Shown here in pieces: positions 47,160 through 51,343 of a stretch of 51,343 nt of DNA. Source of the DNA: Vibrio maritimus (GTDB taxonomy: Bacteria > Pseudomonadota > Gammaproteobacteria > Enterobacterales > Vibrionaceae); assembly GCA_000755425.1 (NCBI GenBank), contig BBMT01000023.1:1-51343 (forward strand), read 5' to 3'. The notes beneath the pieces are model-generated. The model was not told the origin of the DNA. It did not search any database and saw only the letters and a list, made by a program, of their open reading frames with translations. Both the position numbers and the translations under genes were made by a program. Position 1 is the first letter of the stretch; each line of letters begins with the position of its first letter.

Positions 47160-47178
47160 AAGTTTCGAAACGAAACTT
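47160..47178. promoter_or_regulatory. DeoR/GlpR-like operator 1 upstream of the DeoR regulator
   Basis: AAGTTTCG (47160-47167) and CGAAACTT (47171-47178) are perfect inverted half-sites around AAA. The TTTCG/CGAAA elements are those of DeoR/GlpR-family operators, and the palindrome precedes a DeoR gene. Confidence 0.7.
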
Positions 47179-47276
47179 ATTTGTTCAAATAAACACCAGA
47201 TAAACCGTGTCTTAGAAATAATACAGTCAATTTCTTGCGGTATAACTTACGTTGTGAAATAATTTTTGCATCGGTT

Positions 47277-47295
47277 AAGTTTTGAAGCGAAAGTT
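47277..47295. promoter_or_regulatory. DeoR/GlpR-like operator 2 (degenerate) next to the DeoR start
   Basis: AAGTTTTGAAGCGAAAGTT is a four-base variant of operator 1, ending four bases before the GTG start codon. It would allow autorepression by bound regulator over the ribosome-binding region. Confidence 0.6.
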
Positions 47296-47298
47296 AAA

Positions 47299-48066
47299 GT
47301 GAGAAAACGTAATACTCAAGTTAGACGTCATTCTATTGCCCAGCTTGTACAAGAGCGTGGTGAAGTCAGTGTTGAAGAGTTATCGGCTCTCTTCGATACC
47401 TCTGAGGTGACGATTCGAAAAGACCTTACTTCGCTTGAAAAAAACGGTCAGCTATTGCGTCGCTATGGCGGAGCGGTTTCGCTTCCACAAGAAGCGGTTG
47501 ACGAAGTACTAAATGAATCGGTCGCTACCTCTGAAACGAAGGATAAGATCGCCGAAGCCGCTGTCGCTTTAATTAACGATCACTATCGCATTGTGATCGA
47601 CTGTGGCAGTACAACCGGTGCTTTGGTTTCTCGCTTGGGGAACAAAAAAGGTTTGGTTGTGATGACCAATTCACTTTCTCTCGCTAATGCAATTAATGAG
47701 CTGGAAAACGAACCTACGCTGCTGATGACAGGTGGTACTTGGGATGCGCATTCCGAGTCCTTCCAGGGCAAGGTCGCAGAATCTGTTCTGCGTTCTTACG
47801 ATTTTGACCAGCTATTTATCGGTGCAGATGGTGTTGACTTAGCTCGCGGCACAACGACGTTTAATGAGTTAATTGGCTTAAGTAATGTGATGGCCGAAGT
47901 CGCTCGCGAAGTCATCGTCATGATTGAATCCGAGAAAATTGGCCGAAAAATTCCTAATCTAGAATTAGCGTGGGATGCCATTGATGTGCTGGTGACCGAT
48001 CAAGGCTTAACAAAAGAGCAAAAAGCTCAAATTGAATCTAATTGCGTAAAGGTGATTTGCGCTTAA
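47299..48066 (+). CDS. DeoR/GlpR family transcriptional regulator upstream of glmS
   Basis: A 255-residue DeoR-family regulator. The winged helix is at residues about 5-60 (HSIAQLVQERGEVSVEELSA, SEVTIRKDLTSLEKNGQLLR, YGGA), and the sugar-phosphate-binding domain of isomerase type follows (VIDCGSTTGALVSRL, MTNSLSLANAINEL, LLMTGGTWDAHSESFQG, FIGADGVDLARGTTTFNEL). The frame opens at a TTG at 47266, but the GTG at 47299 gives the usual MRKRNTQVRRHS start. It is 72 bases before glmS, with no terminator between, so it probably controls glmS or amino-sugar metabolism. Two operator-like palindromes precede it. Confidence 0.88.
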   Translation: MRKRNTQVRRHSIAQLVQERGEVSVEELSALFDTSEVTIRKDLTSLEKNGQLLRRYGGAVSLPQEAVDEVLNESVATSETKDKIAEAAVALINDHYRIVIDCGSTTGALVSRLGNKKGLVVMTNSLSLANAINELENEPTLLMTGGTWDAHSESFQGKVAESVLRSYDFDQLFIGADGVDLARGTTTFNELIGLSNVMAEVAREVIVMIESEKIGRKIPNLELAWDAIDVLVTDQGLTKEQKAQIESNCVKVICA

Positions 48067-48138
48067 ACGAATTGTCCCTCTTTTTTTGACTTGCTTGCGT
48101 TCATAGAGGGAAACAGAAACTAAAAATGGAGAATTGAT

Positions 48139-49970
48139 ATGTGTGGAATCGTAGGTGCGGTAGCACAACGAGACGTAGCGGAAATTTTGGTAGAGGGTCT
48201 ACGCCGTCTGGAGTACCGTGGATATGATTCAGCGGGTGTAGCCGTTGTTGATGCAGATCTGGAGCTTAAGCGTGTTCGTCGTTTAGGTAAGGTGCAAGAG
48301 CTTGCTGATGCAGTAGACGCACAAGATGTAACTGGCGGAACAGGTATCGCACACACACGCTGGGCAACGCACGGTGAACCTTCTGAAGCGAACGCTCACC
48401 CACACGTATCTGGCGATATCGCTGTTGTTCACAATGGCATCATCGAGAACCACGAAGAACTGCGTGCCTTGCTTCAAGAACGCGGTTACGTGTTCCAATC
48501 TCAAACGGATACTGAAGTTATCGCCCACCTTGTAGAGTGGGAGCGTCGCAGCTCTGAAACGTTGGTTGAAGCGCTACAAAAGACAGCCGCTCAACTTGAT
48601 GGTGCGTACGGTACAGTTGTTGTTGACCGTAAAGACCCAAGCCGTATCGTTGCTGCTCGCTCTGGTAGTCCAATCGTTATCGGCTTTGGTGTTGGTGAAA
48701 ACTTCCTAGCTTCTGACCAACTTGCGCTTCTTAGCGTGACTCGCCGCTTCATGTACCTAGAGGAAGGCGATGTGGCTGAAATCACCCGTCGCGAAGTTAA
48801 GGTTCTTGATGTTGAAGGCAATCCAGTCGAACGTGAGATCACAGAATCGAACGCAGAGCATGACGCAGGTGACAAGGGTCAATACCGTCACTTCATGCAA
48901 AAAGAAATCTTCGAGCAGCCTCGCGCGCTGGTCAATACTATGGAAGGCCGTGTGACCGATAAAGCAGTAGTAACTGAAGCTATCGGTGTTAACGCGGTTG
49001 ATATTCTCAAGAAGGTTGAACACGTACAAATCATCGCGTGTGGTACGTCTTATAACTCAGGTATGGCGGCTCGCTACTGGTTTGAGTCTATTGCGGGCGT
49101 AAGCTGTGACGTAGAGATCGCGTCAGAGTTCCGCTACCGTGACTTCGTTGTACGTCCAAACAGCCTACTTGTGACGCTTTCACAGTCGGGTGAAACAGCC
49201 GATACGCTAGCAGCACTTCGTCTTGCGAAAGAGAAAGGCTACATGTCTGCAATGACCATCTGTAACGTAGCGGTTCATCTTTGGTTCGCGAATCTGACTT
49301 TGCATTTATGACTCGCGCAGGTACAGAAATTGGTGTTGCTTCAACCAAAGCATTCACGACGCAGCTTGCAGCAATGCTAATGATGGTTGTGTCTATTGCT
49401 CGCCTTCAAGGTCGCATGACAGCAGAGCGCGAAGCAGAAATCGTGAAGTCATTGCACGAACTGCCTGCAAACATCGAGAAGGCGCTAGCGTTCGACAAAG
49501 AAATCGAAGCACTGGCAACCGATTTTGCTGACAAGCACCACACGCTATTCTTAGGTCGTGGCGAATACTACCCAATCGCGATGGAAGCATCCCTTAAACT
49601 CAAAGAGATCTCGTACATCCACGCTGAAGCATACGCAGCGGGTGAGCTTAAGCACGGTCCTCTAGCACTTATCGATGCTGACATGCCGGTCGTTGTTGTA
49701 GCACCAACTAACGATTTGCTAGAGAAGCTAAAGTCAAACATCGAAGAAGTACGTGCACGTGGCGGTCTACTCTATGTATTCGCAGACGAGAAAGCAGGTT
49801 TTGAAGGCGATGAAAACATGAAGATCATCCAAATGCCACATGTCGACGACATCATTGCGCCAATCTACTACACAGTGCCAATGCAGTTACTGTCTTACCA
49901 CGTAGCATTGATCAAAGGTACTGACGTTGACCAACCACGTAACCTAGCGAAAGCTGTAACGGTTGAGTAA
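48139..49970 (+). CDS. glmS: Glutamine--fructose-6-phosphate aminotransferase (frameshifted in this assembly)
   Basis: A 610-residue GlmS, as in E. coli (609). It makes glucosamine-6-phosphate from fructose-6-phosphate and glutamine, the first step to cell-wall amino sugars. The N-terminal nucleophile Cys follows the initiator Met (MCGIVGAVAQ, processed), and the glutaminase domain spans residues about 1-240 (GIAHTRWATHGEPS). Two SIS domains follow (IACGTSYNSGMAARYWFES, LSQSGETADTLAAL, FLGRGEYYPIAMEASLKLKE). One G is missing at 49272-49273: GTA GCG GGT TCA TCT restores NVAGSSLVRESDFAF. Because the gene is normally essential, the break is most likely a sequencing error. No glmS ribozyme is expected or seen. 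Confidence 0.95.
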
Positions 49971-50065
49971 GTGAACGCTTAGTAATGCTATATGTGTCGG
50001 CGGAAAATGAAGGTTAGAGCTCGACAATAGAGTTTGAAACGCTGGCATTAAAGCCGAAAATGTTC

Positions 50066-50104
50066 AAAGCCCGGTTTGGTTGATTAATACCTAACCGGGC
50101 TTTT
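50066..50104 (+). terminator. Rho-independent terminator of glmS
   Basis: AAAGCCCGGTT (50066-50076) and AACCGGGCTTT (50093-50103) form an 11-bp stem running into TTTTG, 96 bases past the glmS stop. Confidence 0.9.
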
Positions 50105-50310
50105 GTTATGGCAAAATCAAAACATTCTGTAATGGGAAGTGTCCGCGGATAATATAGATTGAGCTATTTGGGGTAATGCCAGGTCAGTAGAGACGAAGTT
50201 GATAACACAATTCTCTCTAAAATGAGTCTATCTATTCCATTGTTTAGTTTGACCTTTACCAACTTCGACTTAGTCTGCCAAAGAAGATCTATCGCCGGGT
50301 TCATCAATAC
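50105..50310. other. Intergenic region, nothing recognised
   Basis: About 200 bases between the glmS terminator and the stop of the tatB-like gene. I saw no gene, and no terminator for the leftward tat genes. Confidence 0.5.
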
Positions 50311-50511
50311 TCATTTTTTAGCGTCATCTGCTTTTGTATCAATAGCTTCCAGTTCTTTGGTCAATTGACTGGTTACGCGACTAGACATCTCTTTTACTTT
50401 TTTGATGCTATTTAGGATGCTGCGAATAGTCTTCGTCATTTGTTGTGGACCCATGACTACCAGAGCCACAATGGCGATCATACTCATTTCCCAAAAACCA
50501 ATCTCGAACAT
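50311..50511 (-). CDS. tatB: TatA/TatB-like protein (66 aa), second gene after tatC
   Basis: A 66-residue Tat protein of the TatA/B family. One N-terminal membrane helix starts MFEIGFWEMSMIAIVALVVM, with the family hinge MGPQQM (compare LGPQRLP in TatB), and a charged amphipathic helix follows (SILNSIKKVKEMSSRVTSQL). The initial FEIG matches TatB more than TatA. It is much shorter than usual TatB (about 130-170 residues), and it lies downstream of tatC instead of before it. It starts 53 bases after the tatC stop. The order and length suggest a specialised second Tat unit or a relocated accessory copy. Confidence 0.72.
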   Translation of the reverse strand: MFEIGFWEMSMIAIVALVVMGPQQMTKTIRSILNSIKKVKEMSSRVTSQLTKELEAIDTKADDAKK

Positions 50512-50563
50512 AATGTTACCCTCTTAAGTTGAGTTGTGACGGCGTGCTTCGATACACCGTGTT

Positions 50564-51334
50564 CTAGTGGTGAGTCTTATCTATTGCCAATTGAGTGGAA
50601 CAAATGCTTTCTGAATCGTTCGGTTCGTAGAATCGTGCAATTGCGAGTCCGGCTTCAAACAAGATCCACATTGGTAGAGCTAGCAATGTTTGTGAAATGA
50701 TATCCGGCGGTGTGAGCAGCATACCGACAATAAACACGCCAACAATCACATGAGAACGCTTGCTTGCTAGTGACTTAGGTGTACTCACGCCTGTCCAGCA
50801 CAGTAGCAATGTGGCAATTGGGATTTGGAACGCTAAGCCAAAGGCAAAGAACAGTTTGAGGACAAAGTTTAGGTAGCTAGAGATGTCCGTAGCGATGCTG
50901 ACGATATCTGGTGCGACAGAGGTAAAGAACGCAAACGCCAATGGAAATACCACGTAGTAAGCGAAAAAGGCGCCTAGGTAGAAAAGCAGTGCTGACCCAA
51001 AAATAAGTGGAACAAGCATGCGTCGCTCATTGTTATACAGACCTGGTGCGATAAAAGCCCATACTTGTGATAGCCAGTAAGGCACTGTGGCAAATATTGC
51101 TACTACAATGGTGAGCTTAATGGGAGTAAAGAACGGTGCAGCAACATCAGTAGCAATTATTGCACCACCTTCGGGTAAAACGTCAAGCAGAGGTTGCGCT
51201 ACAAATGAGTAGATGTCACTAGAAAAATACACGAGGCAAAGAAACGCTACCAAGATAGCGACAACCGATCGCAATAGTCTATTACGCAGCTCTACTAAAT
51301 GACCAATCAAAGGTTGGGAGTGGTTAGCGCTCAT
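50564..51334 (-). CDS. tatC: Sec-independent protein translocase subunit TatC
   Basis: A 256-residue TatC with six membrane segments, the twin-arginine signal receptor of the Tat pathway. The N-terminus carries the conserved QPLIGHLVELRNRLLRSVVA, the first periplasmic loop has DVAAPFFTPIKLTI, and SQVWAFIAPGLYNNERR and GMLLTPPDIISQTLLALPMW are family signatures. The start ATG at 51334 is just inside the window, so whatever lies upstream (tatA/tatB?) cannot be seen. It is followed on the same strand by a short TatB-like gene. The C-terminus (STQLAIDKTHH) is slightly longer than average. Confidence 0.93.
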   Translation of the reverse strand: MSANHSQPLIGHLVELRNRLLRSVVAILVAFLCLVYFSSDIYSFVAQPLLDVLPEGGAIIATDVAAPFFTPIKLTIVVAIFATVPYWLSQVWAFIAPGLYNNERRMLVPLIFGSALLFYLGAFFAYYVVFPLAFAFFTSVAPDIVSIATDISSYLNFVLKLFFAFGLAFQIPIATLLLCWTGVSTPKSLASKRSHVIVGVFIVGMLLTPPDIISQTLLALPMWILFEAGLAIARFYEPNDSESICSTQLAIDKTHH

Positions 51335-51343
51335 CGTCTTTTT

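Noticed and set aside
48067..48138. A glmS ribozyme or riboswitch before glmS
   Set aside because: The spacer is only 72 bases and shows no ribozyme core; this element is known from Gram-positives, not Vibrio.
49281..49970. A stand-alone SIS-domain protein after glmS
   Set aside because: It is the C-terminal half of GlmS separated by a single missing G; the joint NVAGSSLVRESDFAF and the total of 610 residues show one gene.
2901..49970. Programmed frameshifting or true gene decay as the cause of the breaks
   Set aside because: The breaks affect unrelated housekeeping genes, lack slippery-site plus stem-loop design, and are nearly all single missing bases, often in homopolymers; base-calling error explains them better.
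1..51343. CRISPR arrays, tRNA/rRNA genes, insertion sequences, prophage or integrase sites
   Set aside because: No regularly spaced repeats, tRNA arms, rRNA segments, transposase/integrase motifs or flanking target duplications were seen on either strand.

Overview
The window looks like a chromosome segment of a Vibrio species (Vibrionaceae, Gammaproteobacteria). The evidence is a Qrr quorum-sensing small RNA with its sigma-54 promoter and LuxO boxes, a Vibrio-type mtlA-mtlD-mtlR operon under tandem CRP sites, a MaoP (DUF413) protein, DUF3612 and DUF3541 proteins, and a VasX/TsiV2-like type VI secretion effector-immunity pair. No tRNA, rRNA, insertion sequence, CRISPR array or prophage was seen.

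Layout. 1-4.7 kb: start of a phospho-sugar mutase, a LysE-type exporter divergent from a Lrp/AsnC regulator, a small zinc-ribbon protein, MaoP, and an Ada-AlkA/Ogt DNA-alkylation repair operon. 4.9-7.5 kb: a Qrr sRNA gene, a DUF3612 XRE regulator and a divergent unknown gene. 7.5-15.4 kb: a diguanylate cyclase, an orphan NqrB-like gene, and a light-repair cluster (cryptochrome-DASH, iron-sulfur photolyase, SDR, DUF2256), then PhzF and a small GNAT. 15.5-31.9 kb: a modular polysaccharide lyase, a lipoprotein lipase, a DUF3541 protein, small secreted or membrane ORFs, MFS, TSUP and EamA transporters, an L,D-transpeptidase, a FadL-like porin, an SgrR-like regulator, a second GNAT and an SRPBCC protein. 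32-36.2 kb: a PAAR-VasX-like T6SS effector with a 1-base-overlapping membrane immunity gene. 36.4-51.3 kb: an MBL-fold hydrolase, the sucrose regulon (scrA, scrR, scrB), a HAD phosphatase, the mannitol operon, a DeoR regulator with glmS, and a tatC/tatB-like pair.

How the genes work together. The sugar genes form three regulons with visible operators: ScrR sites flank scrA/scrR/scrB, four CRP sites precede mtlA, and a GlpR-like palindrome precedes the DeoR-glmS pair. The light cluster combines two photolyase-family flavoproteins with the SDR and DUF2256 proteins that often accompany them.

Quality warning. About nineteen genes, including the essential glmS, are interrupted by frameshifts. In every case they are explained by one (rarely two) missing bases, often in a G/C run read as three instead of four. 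When the bases are restored, every repaired length becomes a whole number of codons and the family motifs line up. I treat these as assembly or sequencing deletions and give the full reconstructed gene spans.
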